From Ignavibacteriota bacterium (GTDB taxonomy: Bacteria; Bacteroidota; Ignavibacteria; UBA10030; UBA6906): 37,380 nucleotides of DNA. The position numbers and the translations under genes are program-made. The first letter of the stretch is position 1. Every line of letters starts with the position of its first letter. The notes under the pieces are model-generated. The model was not told the origin of the DNA. It did no database searches and worked only from the letters and a program-made list of their open reading frames with translations. Positions 16,525 to 23,931 of this stretch are shown here, in pieces. The stretch is from the NCBI GenBank assembly GCA_003158475.1, contig PMJR01000060.1:1-37380 (forward strand), written 5' to 3'.

Positions 16525-16881
16525 ATGAGACGGAATTTGAATGGAACCAGGGCGCCTATGATCATACTTTCATACGTACTCGCCTCCCTGCTGCTCGTCG
16601 CGGCAGCCGTGTGCCTCATTCTCCTTGCCGACCGAACCCGCGGGAAGGCGTTTGAAAAGGAGAGGGCGGAACAGCTCATGGAAGCGAACCGACCCGTCAG
16701 CGTGTGGATATGCCGCTATTGCGGGTTCATGACACTGATGAAGAATCAGAATTGCACCTCGTGCGACGTCCCACGGCCGGAGGAATACGTCTACCGGACG
16801 ATCCCCGGAAAAGAATTCGCGGCTCAGTTCCGGAAGACCGTGCCGAAGCCGATCAGCGAACCGTCCGAGAAATCAGTCTGA
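16525..16881 (+). CDS. Small membrane-anchored zinc-finger (RanBP2-like) protein
   Basis: A 118-residue protein with one N-terminal transmembrane helix (about residues 12-35, ILSYVLASLLLVAAAVCLIL) and a cytoplasmic-looking zinc knuckle. The spacing W61-x-C63-x2-C66-x10-C77-x2-C80 followed by PRP is that of RanBP2-type zinc fingers, although the usual Asn after the second Cys is Thr. No enzymatic domain is present. An in-frame ATG at 16558 is an alternative start that would leave the helix nearly intact. It lies between the divergent kinase and the convergent GH5-like gene and has its own candidate promoter. I do not know a characterised homologue. A role as a small membrane adaptor or regulator is inference; the coding call is supported by its composition and clear domain structure. 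Confidence 0.65.
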   Translation: MRRNLNGTRAPMIILSYVLASLLLVAAAVCLILLADRTRGKAFEKERAEQLMEANRPVSVWICRYCGFMTLMKNQNCTSCDVPRPEEYVYRTIPGKEFAAQFRKTVPKPISEPSEKSV

Positions 16882-16911
16882 TCGACCGCGGCGGCGGGGC
16901 CCCCGTCCTGT

Positions 16912-18756
16912 TCACTTGTACGAGATTTCGATCCTGGCCACCTGACAGTCTGCTGCAAGGACGATTTTCACGAACTCTCCTTCAGGGGGAGCCGGCCGGG
17001 CTGAGTACCTGACGCACGTGTACGCGCCGTATTCGTTCTTCAGCGGTTCAAACACCTGCCGCGTGACAGGGAAAGGGGAGAGACTCCCTGCGGTGCTCCC
17101 GGTGAGGAACGCCATTGCTGTATCCGCGTTTTTTTTCGCTGCAAAGAGGTCGACACGGAGAGATGTGACTCCTCCCGGCAGCCTGTAGAGTATGAAATCT
17201 CCCGTCTTCCCCTGGACCCGGCTCCTGTCTTCCTTCGCCTTTGCCGCGTCCCTCGGTGAAAGGAACACCAGGTCTCCGGACTTCGAGTACCATTGCGAGT
17301 CATTCTCCATCTCGTCTATCAGCGTCCTGTCGCCGGCAGTGACCGGCCCGGCGGGATCCGATAGTTCCGAGTAGCCTGCGTCATTCCTCGCCCTGATCTG
17401 GTATGTGTAGCGTTTGCCGGGCCGCGCCGTACTGTCGCTGTAGAGCGGGCGATACCCGACATCGGCGTCGCTCGCTTTTGAGGCTATGACCTGCCAGAGC
17501 GGATCGTCATCGGACTTTCTCTCGATCAGGTAGGAGGACGCTCCCGCCGAACCCTGCCATGAGATTTTGTACGGTGACTCGATCGGGAGGAGTTTCGGTG
17601 TCGCCGGGGGAAGAACAATCTCCGGCGTCTTTCCGTTGATCTGGTATGCTTTCTCGCGAAAGAGTCGCGTGACCGCCTTCTCATCCCATGCCTTCCCGGA
17701 TTCGAACCCGGGCCACCTGTACGCGTTCTCGTGGTAATAGAATCCGCCGTCCCTGTTATGCGAACGAAGGCTCCAGACCATGATCCCTGAGATCCCTTTC
17801 GCGATCACCGTATCGATGATCCGCCTCATGTCCGCCGCCGGTATGAATCCGAACTCGCCGACGAAGTAGGGCTTCCTGTTTCTTGCTTTCTCCCTTGCCG
17901 CCGTGATTCTCAGTATGGATTCCGTTGCGGGCGCATACGTGTGTGTGGAGAGGACATCGATGTTCGTGTCGTTGAGCGCCTCGTCGCTGATCTCCCCCCT
18001 GTTCGTCCCTTCGATGACGATGTGGTTGGTGTCGAGGCTCTTGATATATGCGGCGATTTCTCTCGTCCAAGAGTAGGGACAAACAAGCTCGTTGCCGGTC
18101 TCCCAGCCGAAAATCGCCCTGTCCTGTTTGAACGGCACGCCGGTATACGTGTTCACTCTGTTGACGATGAACGCCACCGTCTTCTTGAAATCGGCGATGA
18201 GGAGCGAGTCCGTCCAGAATTCCTCCTTGCTCTTCCCGCGGAAGCCAGCATACTCTTTCGGCCCTCCCCACCACCACCAGTTATCCACGAGGGGTATGAT
18301 GACGCGGACACCCGTCTGATTTGCGACCTGCAGTATCCTGTCGTACGCCCTGAACGCTTCCTCGTTGAACTCGCCGGGGCCGGGCACGTGCCGTATGATG
18401 CTCGAATCATCCGTGGCTTTCCGGACGGACGGGACGTACATGCGTGTGACGTTTCCCCCCATCTGCCTGATTGTCGTCAGAGCGTCGCGGATTTCGAATT
18501 CGTCGGCGATCCGCCACGGGCTCACCTCGCTGAACTGGTGGTTGTCTTCGATATAGTGAAGATTGGGGATGTTGTATGAGACAAACCGGACCTCCTCGTT
18601 TCCGTCCATCAGTTTGTCCCCGCGGGCCTTCAGGAAATTCTGAAACTGGGATGAGGCGGTACCTGAGAGGAGCAGAAGCAGGGCTCCCAGGGAAATGTGC
18701 ACGGTGAAGTGACACGCGTGCGTATTCGTTCGTCCTTTGGGTCTTCTGGTGTGCAT
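16912..18756 (-). CDS. Secreted GH5-like glycoside hydrolase with FnIII and C-terminal beta-sandwich
   Basis: A 614-residue secreted clan-A glycosidase. The start is placed at ATG 18756: it gives a signal peptide (hydrophobic core ISLGALLLLLSGTASS after a basic stretch), whereas the longer frame opening at 18795 would run through the operator region. The barrel spans about residues 45-385. The acid/base motif GWETGNELV has Glu223, and the nucleophile motif FVGEFGF has Glu301, 78 residues later, as in GH5 and relatives. WWWWGG near residue 160 suggests an aromatic subsite. An FnIII-like domain follows (about 400-490) and then a beta-sandwich of CBM type. It diverges from the 2-epimerase gene and shares its control region, so mannan or glucomannan is the likely polymer. 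The exact GH5 subfamily is not resolved. Confidence 0.78.
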   Translation of the reverse strand: MHTRRPKGRTNTHACHFTVHISLGALLLLLSGTASSQFQNFLKARGDKLMDGNEEVRFVSYNIPNLHYIEDNHQFSEVSPWRIADEFEIRDALTTIRQMGGNVTRMYVPSVRKATDDSSIIRHVPGPGEFNEEAFRAYDRILQVANQTGVRVIIPLVDNWWWWGGPKEYAGFRGKSKEEFWTDSLLIADFKKTVAFIVNRVNTYTGVPFKQDRAIFGWETGNELVCPYSWTREIAAYIKSLDTNHIVIEGTNRGEISDEALNDTNIDVLSTHTYAPATESILRITAAREKARNRKPYFVGEFGFIPAADMRRIIDTVIAKGISGIMVWSLRSHNRDGGFYYHENAYRWPGFESGKAWDEKAVTRLFREKAYQINGKTPEIVLPPATPKLLPIESPYKISWQGSAGASSYLIERKSDDDPLWQVIASKASDADVGYRPLYSDSTARPGKRYTYQIRARNDAGYSELSDPAGPVTAGDRTLIDEMENDSQWYSKSGDLVFLSPRDAAKAKEDRSRVQGKTGDFILYRLPGGVTSLRVDLFAAKKNADTAMAFLTGSTAGSLSPFPVTRQVFEPLKNEYGAYTCVRYSARPAPPEGEFVKIVLAADCQVARIEISYK

Positions 18757-18770
18757 ATCGGCGCGCCGTC

Positions 18771-18803
18771 TTATCATTATGATAAAAGTTATCAAAAGTA
18801 TAC
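18771..18803. promoter_or_regulatory. Tandem operator pair (TTATCAAAANSATAA family) with overlapping minus-strand -7 box
   Basis: Two 15-bp imperfect palindromes stand 18 bp apart centre to centre: TTATCATTATGATAA (18771-18785, perfect around its central T) and TTATCAAAAGTATAC (18789-18803). On the minus strand 18800-18793 reads TACTTTTG, an exact match to the Bacteroidota -7 consensus TAnnTTTG. Transcription of the GH5-like gene would begin about at the first palindrome. A protein bound here would cover promoter and start site, which fits repression. The same palindrome family is found at 31449-31482 and 36441-36455. The binding protein is not identified. Confidence 0.6.
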
Positions 18804-18959
18804 GAAGATTCTGCCAAGAAATGCATTCTGGATTGACTTTTCGGCGGTTTCTCCTAGCACGAAACTTGGGTAGTAATCATGGATGCACATGCTCACGGTA
18901 AGTCTCAAACATACTCACAAACGTACCAATTGATTCTTATAGAAGAAAGAGCAAAAGCC

Positions 18960-20345
18960 ATGCCCTCGGAGATACTCGAAGAATTGAAACAGGCCCTCTG
19001 TGACGGGATACTCAGAAGATGGTATCCACTCGTCGTCGACCGTGAATGCGGGGGGTACTTCACCAATGTGACCTGTGATTGGACTCTCCCTCCTGAGCAG
19101 GAGAAGATGATCGTCTCTCAGGCGCGGCATATCTGGACGGCGTCGAAGGTGGCGGCCTTTACCGGTGAGATAGACGTGTATCTCCCGATCGCACGGCACG
19201 GCTACGAGTTCCTCCGCGACGTGATGTGGGACAGCAAGTATGGCGGGTTCTATCAGATACGCGACAGGCGTGGCGGGATGTCGGAGTTCAGGGGATGGCG
19301 GGACGAGAAGAGGGCGTACGGAAACGCTTTTGCCCTCTACGGCCTGGCCGCCCTGTACAGCCTGACGAGGGACCCCGAGGTGCTCGAGACGGCCCGACGG
19401 GCATTCCAGTGGATAGAGGAGCATGCATATGACCCCCGTTTTGGAGGATATTTTGAGTTCCTCACACGGGAGGGGGAGCCGTTTGACAGGGGGAGCGTAT
19501 ACAAGACGATTGCCTCCGATGCCAACGAGCTTGGGTTCAAGGATCAGAATTCGTCAATACATCTCCTGGAGGCGTACACCGAGCTCTACAGGGTCTGGCC
19601 GGATCCGTTCCTGCGCGAACGTCTGACAGACCTGCTGGAGCTGATCAGGGATACCATGGTGCACGAACGCGGATACCTGCAGCTCTTCTTCGAACCCGAC
19701 TGGACTCCCGTTTCCTTCAGGGACTCCACCGAAGAGGTTCGGCGGCAGAACTTCGGGCTCGACCATGTGTCGTTCGGTCACGACTACGAGACGGCGTTCC
19801 TGATGCTCGAGGCGTCACATGCGCTCGGGCTGGAGAATGACACGAAGACGCTCCTCGTTGCCAGGAAGATGCTGGATCATGCGCTGGCGAACGGGTGGGA
19901 GCGGGGGGTCGGAGGGTTCTTTGACGGAGCATACTACTTCAACGGCAACGGCCGCTCGACGATCATACACGAGACGAAGAACTGGTGGGCACAGGCGGAG
20001 GCGCTCAACGCCCTCCTGCTGTTTTCCCGGATCTACCCCGAGTCGGAATACCGGTCGTATTTCCTTAAGCAGTGGGAATACGTGAAGAAGTTTGTTATTG
20101 ATCACGAGAGGGGTGACTGGTTCGAAGGGGGAATCGACAGGGAGCCGGACTTCAGGACCGGCCCGAAGAGCCACATCTGGAAATGCACCTACCACACGAC
20201 ACGGGCGCTCATGAACTGCATCGCGCTCCTGAGCTATGCCCATTCGCCGGTGTGGGGTGAAGGGTTCGACAGTGCAAGGAAGGAACTCACCGAGTTCGTC
20301 GGACACTGGCACAACACCGCCATGCAGGCAGCGATCACCGCATGA
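18960..20345 (+). CDS. Cellobiose/mannobiose 2-epimerase (AGE superfamily)
   Basis: An (alpha/alpha)6-barrel epimerase of the N-acylglucosamine 2-epimerase superfamily. Members interconvert the reducing-end glucose and mannose of beta-1,4-disaccharides. The length is 461 residues, slightly longer than the usual 390-420. ATG 18960 is preferred (AGAAAGAG upstream, family-like N-terminus); an in-frame ATG at 18879 adds 27 residues of no family character. Motifs are SQARHIWTASKV (Arg-x2-Trp), His201, GHDYETAFLMLEA with His274, ETKNWWAQAEALN, and WKCTYHTTRALMN with His412, which are the conserved barrel and catalytic residues of cellobiose 2-epimerases. With the GH130 phosphorylase at 28259-29446 it makes the known mannobiose to mannosyl-glucose to mannose-1-phosphate route. 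Its last 11 bases overlap the convergent PQQ-type dehydrogenase gene. Confidence 0.87.
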   Translation: MPSEILEELKQALCDGILRRWYPLVVDRECGGYFTNVTCDWTLPPEQEKMIVSQARHIWTASKVAAFTGEIDVYLPIARHGYEFLRDVMWDSKYGGFYQIRDRRGGMSEFRGWRDEKRAYGNAFALYGLAALYSLTRDPEVLETARRAFQWIEEHAYDPRFGGYFEFLTREGEPFDRGSVYKTIASDANELGFKDQNSSIHLLEAYTELYRVWPDPFLRERLTDLLELIRDTMVHERGYLQLFFEPDWTPVSFRDSTEEVRRQNFGLDHVSFGHDYETAFLMLEASHALGLENDTKTLLVARKMLDHALANGWERGVGGFFDGAYYFNGNGRSTIIHETKNWWAQAEALNALLLFSRIYPESEYRSYFLKQWEYVKKFVIDHERGDWFEGGIDREPDFRTGPKSHIWKCTYHTTRALMNCIALLSYAHSPVWGEGFDSARKELTEFVGHWHNTAMQAAITA

Positions 20346-22011
20346 ATACCATCTTCCGTACGGCGATGAAATTCGTGCCTGTCTCGAGGCGGTAGAAGTA
20401 CATTCCGCTGCCGGCGGACATTCCGTGGGAATCTCGACCATCCCACCGTACGCTGTGGGATCCGGCGGGAACGACGCCGTTCACGAGCGTGCGGACGAGC
20501 CGCCCGAGCAGGTCGTACACGGCGAGCGTGACGGTCCCGGAAGCTTGTGTCGAAAAATCAATAGCGGTGGAGGGATTGAACGGGTTCGGGTAATTCTGCA
20601 TCAGTGCGAATGCCTTCGGCGGATCGGAGGGCCGGGCCGCGCTCGTGCGGACATCCGCGGGAAGTGTTATTTTCCAGAGTTGCGGCTGGTTGTTTGGCTG
20701 TTCCAGTCCGGTTTCAAGTACGTACAGTATGTTCCCTGCAATTTCGATTCCCAGGGGGGAATTAAAGCCCCGCACAAGCCGTGTAACGCGGGCCGTATAC
20801 CCGCTGTCTGTTTTGGCAAGATCGATGTGCAGGAGGTCCTGGCTCGTGTCGCCGAGTGCCTGGAAGACGGCGCCGGTCGCCACACTGATGACAAAACCGC
20901 CCCCCTTGAGGTCGCCGGCAAGGACGGAATCCCTGTCAAAGACGATCCCGTCCGGCGACCGGTGCGCCGTGAACGTCGAGATCCTCCGGCCGGAGGTGCT
21001 TGCATCCAGGACGGTTCCCGTGAGTGTATCCCGGAACCTGTCGGCATCAGGTCCGGTACTCGGGATGGGTTCGGTAAACGTCACGTTGGCCGGTGGAGGT
21101 GGATAGGTCGGGTCATCGCTGTATGTCGTGTACAGAGCGCCGCCCCCCCACGCGTCGGGATTAAGGAGGGGATCATGACGGGGGTCGTACGGAGTGAATT
21201 GCTGCGGAGTGTTGTTCCCTCCGATCCGCCACGGGAAACCGTAATGACGTCCTTCCCGGATCCAGTTCAGCTCTTCAGGGTCGTCCCGGTCGTCTGAATT
21301 TTCAACGCCGAAAAGATCCCCGTTCCCGGCATACGCAAAATCGAATGTGTTGCGGGTGCCCTCCGAGAAGAGATATCCGTTCGAGCGAAGCCATTCCCTG
21401 TCATTCTGCAGCGTGATGTTCTGGCCATTGACGGGGAGTTTCAATATGATGGACGTTAGGCCGACTTCGCGATTTCCTTCACGAAGCTCGCCATGGTCCG
21501 TGGCGGCGCCGCTGTTGACGTAAAGGTAATCGCCGGACGGGGAGACAATGATGCCGCTCATCCTGTGATTGTACACATGACCGTACGGGTACGGAACGGT
21601 TCTCGCTACTATGGTCCATGCCCTGTGTTCGCTCCCGGGGACGTCGCGGACCCCTTTCGCGACGGTCGCCGTGCCGAGCACACCGGTCGAATCGTTCCCG
21701 ACGAGGAACATCGTCCCGTCCTTTGCAAACGCCATGCCCAGGGGGGCGTTCACCCCGTCGTCCGAAGGCCGGTAGACGACCGTGTCGGTTGCCAGTCCCC
21801 CGGCGCCGAATACGACACGGAGAATGTTTCCGTCATTCTGCAGGATATAGAGGTTACCTGTGGAGGGATCCCGCCGTATGCGCACCGAAGCGTGGCCGAC
21901 GGTCGCGAGTGCCGTGATGGTGATACCGGCGCGGGTCGGTTTCGGCTGTGCGGTGAGACAGCTCGCGGACACGCATGCGATGCAGAAGCATAAGGTGAAT
22001 ATTCTCTCCAT
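20335..22011 (-). CDS. Secreted PQQ-dependent sugar dehydrogenase-like protein with T9SS sorting domain
   Basis: A 558-residue six-bladed beta-propeller of the soluble aldose/L-sorbosone dehydrogenase (GdhB-like) group. It oxidises sugars outside the cytoplasm if loaded with PQQ. A signal peptide is seen at residues 1-21 (FTLCFCIACVSASCLTA). Family blocks include VNAPLGMAFAKDGTMFLVGN, a DFAYAGNGDLFGVEN calcium-loop region with DDRDDPEELN, and GRHYGFPWRIGG. The C-terminus (about residue 470 on) is a T9SS type A sorting domain with MQNYPNPFNPSTA, VYDLLGRLVRTL and MYFYRLETG. The start at 22011 is set by the signal peptide and a GGGAG site; the frame stays open upstream through the neighbour's antisense, which is a GC artefact. 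It diverges from the gene at 22084 across 72 bp. No PQQ synthesis genes are in the window. Confidence 0.83.
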   Translation of the reverse strand: MERIFTLCFCIACVSASCLTAQPKPTRAGITITALATVGHASVRIRRDPSTGNLYILQNDGNILRVVFGAGGLATDTVVYRPSDDGVNAPLGMAFAKDGTMFLVGNDSTGVLGTATVAKGVRDVPGSEHRAWTIVARTVPYPYGHVYNHRMSGIIVSPSGDYLYVNSGAATDHGELREGNREVGLTSIILKLPVNGQNITLQNDREWLRSNGYLFSEGTRNTFDFAYAGNGDLFGVENSDDRDDPEELNWIREGRHYGFPWRIGGNNTPQQFTPYDPRHDPLLNPDAWGGGALYTTYSDDPTYPPPPANVTFTEPIPSTGPDADRFRDTLTGTVLDASTSGRRISTFTAHRSPDGIVFDRDSVLAGDLKGGGFVISVATGAVFQALGDTSQDLLHIDLAKTDSGYTARVTRLVRGFNSPLGIEIAGNILYVLETGLEQPNNQPQLWKITLPADVRTSAARPSDPPKAFALMQNYPNPFNPSTAIDFSTQASGTVTLAVYDLLGRLVRTLVNGVVPAGSHSVRWDGRDSHGMSAGSGMYFYRLETGTNFIAVRKMVFMR

Positions 22012-22083
22012 TGGTCTCCCGGGGACTGAGTGTGGTGACAGGACAGCTACTCTTATAATGAAAGAATCACGCAGGAGGTTCCA

Positions 22084-23931
22084 ATGCACGGCAGAATCAA
22101 CACAGGATTCGCATTCACCCGGAAGACCCTGATCCTCATCCTGCTCCTCGGGCCGGTCTCTCTCCCCGCCCAGGGGAAGCAGGGGGAGACTCGCCCGGTC
22201 TGGTCGCACCTGAAATACGCTCTGTATTTCACATACGGGGAGATTGAGAAGCTCCTTCTCGATACCGCCTCCATGCGCGAGACGATGGAATACCTCGGCC
22301 CCGTCAGGGCCGGAAGGGTGTATCTGGAGTGCACGAGCGCAGGGGACGTCAATGTGGCTCAGATGAAGGATCTGGCCGCGAGATTCCGCGCCCTCGGGCT
22401 CAGGGTCTCGGGGGCCATGGTCCCGACCATCCCCGGGGGCCCGATGTGCTACAATAATCCCGATCACCTGGCACAGCTTGAACGGCGTTCGCGGGCGGTG
22501 GCACAGGTGTTCGACGACTTCATTCTTGACGATTGGCTTTTCACGACGTGCACGTGCGAGAAGTGCGTTGCGGGGCGGGGCAAATCCACCTGGGCCGACT
22601 ACAGGACGAAACTTCTCCTCGAGAAGTCGAAGAAATACATCATCGACCCCGCGCGCGAAGTACACCCCGGCATCAAAGTGACAATCAAGTATCCGAACTG
22701 GTACGAGGGGCACCGGGATAACGGGTACGACGTCCTGAACGAGACGCACCAGTTCGATGCGATGGCCGTCGGGATCGAGACCCGGACGCGCGCGACGCAC
22801 GATCAGCATATCCCGATCTACAGCGGGTATGTATTCCAGAAGTGGTGGTCCTCTGTCGATCCCGCGAAGTGGGTCGGCTCCTGGCTCGATAACTACACGA
22901 TGAAGGGGGAGGACAACGACTACGTGGCACAGGTCTGGCAGGCGGTGATGGCGCAGGCGCCGGAAATAATACTCTGGTCCGGCGGCCACCTCCACCACAC
23001 GGGACCCTTCAGTGACGTCTATGCCCATTTCCGCGAGATGCTCCCCGAGTTTGACCGGGTCGCAGGGATGCTGAACGGCCCTCCCCGCGGGGTGCCGATA
23101 TACCTCCCCTACGGGTCCGAGGGGGAATACAACATTTTCGGCTATCTCGGTATGGCCGGAATTCCGCTTGCCCCCGTGGGCCGGTTCCCGGCGGAGAGCC
23201 AGAACGCGATATTCACGAGGCATTCGCTGAGGGATCCCGACCTTGCCGAAAAAATGCTCGCCCGCCTCCGCGCCGGACACGACGTCTTCATGACGTGGGA
23301 ACTCCTCTGCAAGCTGCAGGACACCGAGTTCCGCAATACGCTGAACGTGATCGAGCCCGGCGGCAGCGTCTCATCCTCAGTGTTCAGGACACGTGCCGGA
23401 TGGAATGATCAGATCACGAAGGCAGACAGGGCGTTCGTATTTCCCCGGATTGGAACGACGACCTGGCCCTACGCAAGGGAAGTGGCGGTCGTGAGGGAAG
23501 ACGGCGACTTCGGTGTGCTTCTGAGCGTGAAGTACCTCAATGGAACCCTGTATGTCCTTAATATGCCTGAAAACAGTTATGATCTCCTCCGGCTTCCTCC
23601 GCAGGTGCTCAATATGATCCGCCGCGCGTTCAACGGTGAGCTGGGTGTGCAGCTCACCGGTCCGGGGGGTGTGGGCATGTACCTGTTCGGGAGCGGCCAG
23701 TACGTCCTCTACAATATGAGCGATGAGACTGCCAATGTATCGCTGAGGTTCGGCAAAAAGGTCGGGGAATCCGGCTGGCGGGAACTTGTCCACGGCAGAG
23801 GGCTTGCCGTCACCGAGGAGAAACCGCAGCACCGGTTCGACGGGGGGGGGACGTACGACGATGTTTCCCTGACTCTCCGGTCGTTCGAGATTGTGGTCGT
23901 TCAATCTCCTGACACGGGGGGTGTGCGATGA
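22084..23931 (+). CDS. Secreted protein of unknown function, probable TIM-barrel glycosidase
   Basis: A 615-residue protein I cannot assign to a named family. It has a signal peptide (hydrophobic core TLILILLLGPVSLPAQ) and an AGGAGG Shine-Dalgarno at 22073-22078, five bases before the ATG. The first 330 residues read like a barrel hydrolase. A strand ends in FILDDWLFTT with acidic Asp149-Asp150, followed by a C156-x-C158-x2-C161 knuckle. Later strands give IKVTIKYPNWYEG, FDAMAVGIETRTR and PEIILWSGGHLHHTG. The C-terminal third looks like beta-sandwich domains, which is common in accessory parts of glycosidases. Its stop overlaps the start of a beta-mannanase lipoprotein gene (ATGA), so the two are made together and may act on the same polymer. 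Glycoside hydrolase function is inference from fold-like features and context only. Confidence 0.6.
   Translation: MHGRINTGFAFTRKTLILILLLGPVSLPAQGKQGETRPVWSHLKYALYFTYGEIEKLLLDTASMRETMEYLGPVRAGRVYLECTSAGDVNVAQMKDLAARFRALGLRVSGAMVPTIPGGPMCYNNPDHLAQLERRSRAVAQVFDDFILDDWLFTTCTCEKCVAGRGKSTWADYRTKLLLEKSKKYIIDPAREVHPGIKVTIKYPNWYEGHRDNGYDVLNETHQFDAMAVGIETRTRATHDQHIPIYSGYVFQKWWSSVDPAKWVGSWLDNYTMKGEDNDYVAQVWQAVMAQAPEIILWSGGHLHHTGPFSDVYAHFREMLPEFDRVAGMLNGPPRGVPIYLPYGSEGEYNIFGYLGMAGIPLAPVGRFPAESQNAIFTRHSLRDPDLAEKMLARLRAGHDVFMTWELLCKLQDTEFRNTLNVIEPGGSVSSSVFRTRAGWNDQITKADRAFVFPRIGTTTWPYAREVAVVREDGDFGVLLSVKYLNGTLYVLNMPENSYDLLRLPPQVLNMIRRAFNGELGVQLTGPGGVGMYLFGSGQYVLYNMSDETANVSLRFGKKVGESGWRELVHGRGLAVTEEKPQHRFDGGGTYDDVSLTLRSFEIVVVQSPDTGGVR

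Noticed and set aside
16884-16911. GC-rich palindrome CGGGGCCCCCG as a terminator between the zinc-finger and GH5-like genes
   Set aside because: The arms are separated by a single base, so no hairpin loop can form as drawn, and there is no T run.
22012-23280. N-terminal extension of the PQQ dehydrogenase frame on the minus strand
   Set aside because: It is the antisense of the gene at 22084-23931, is rich in Arg/Pro/His, and the true start at 22011 is set by a signal peptide.
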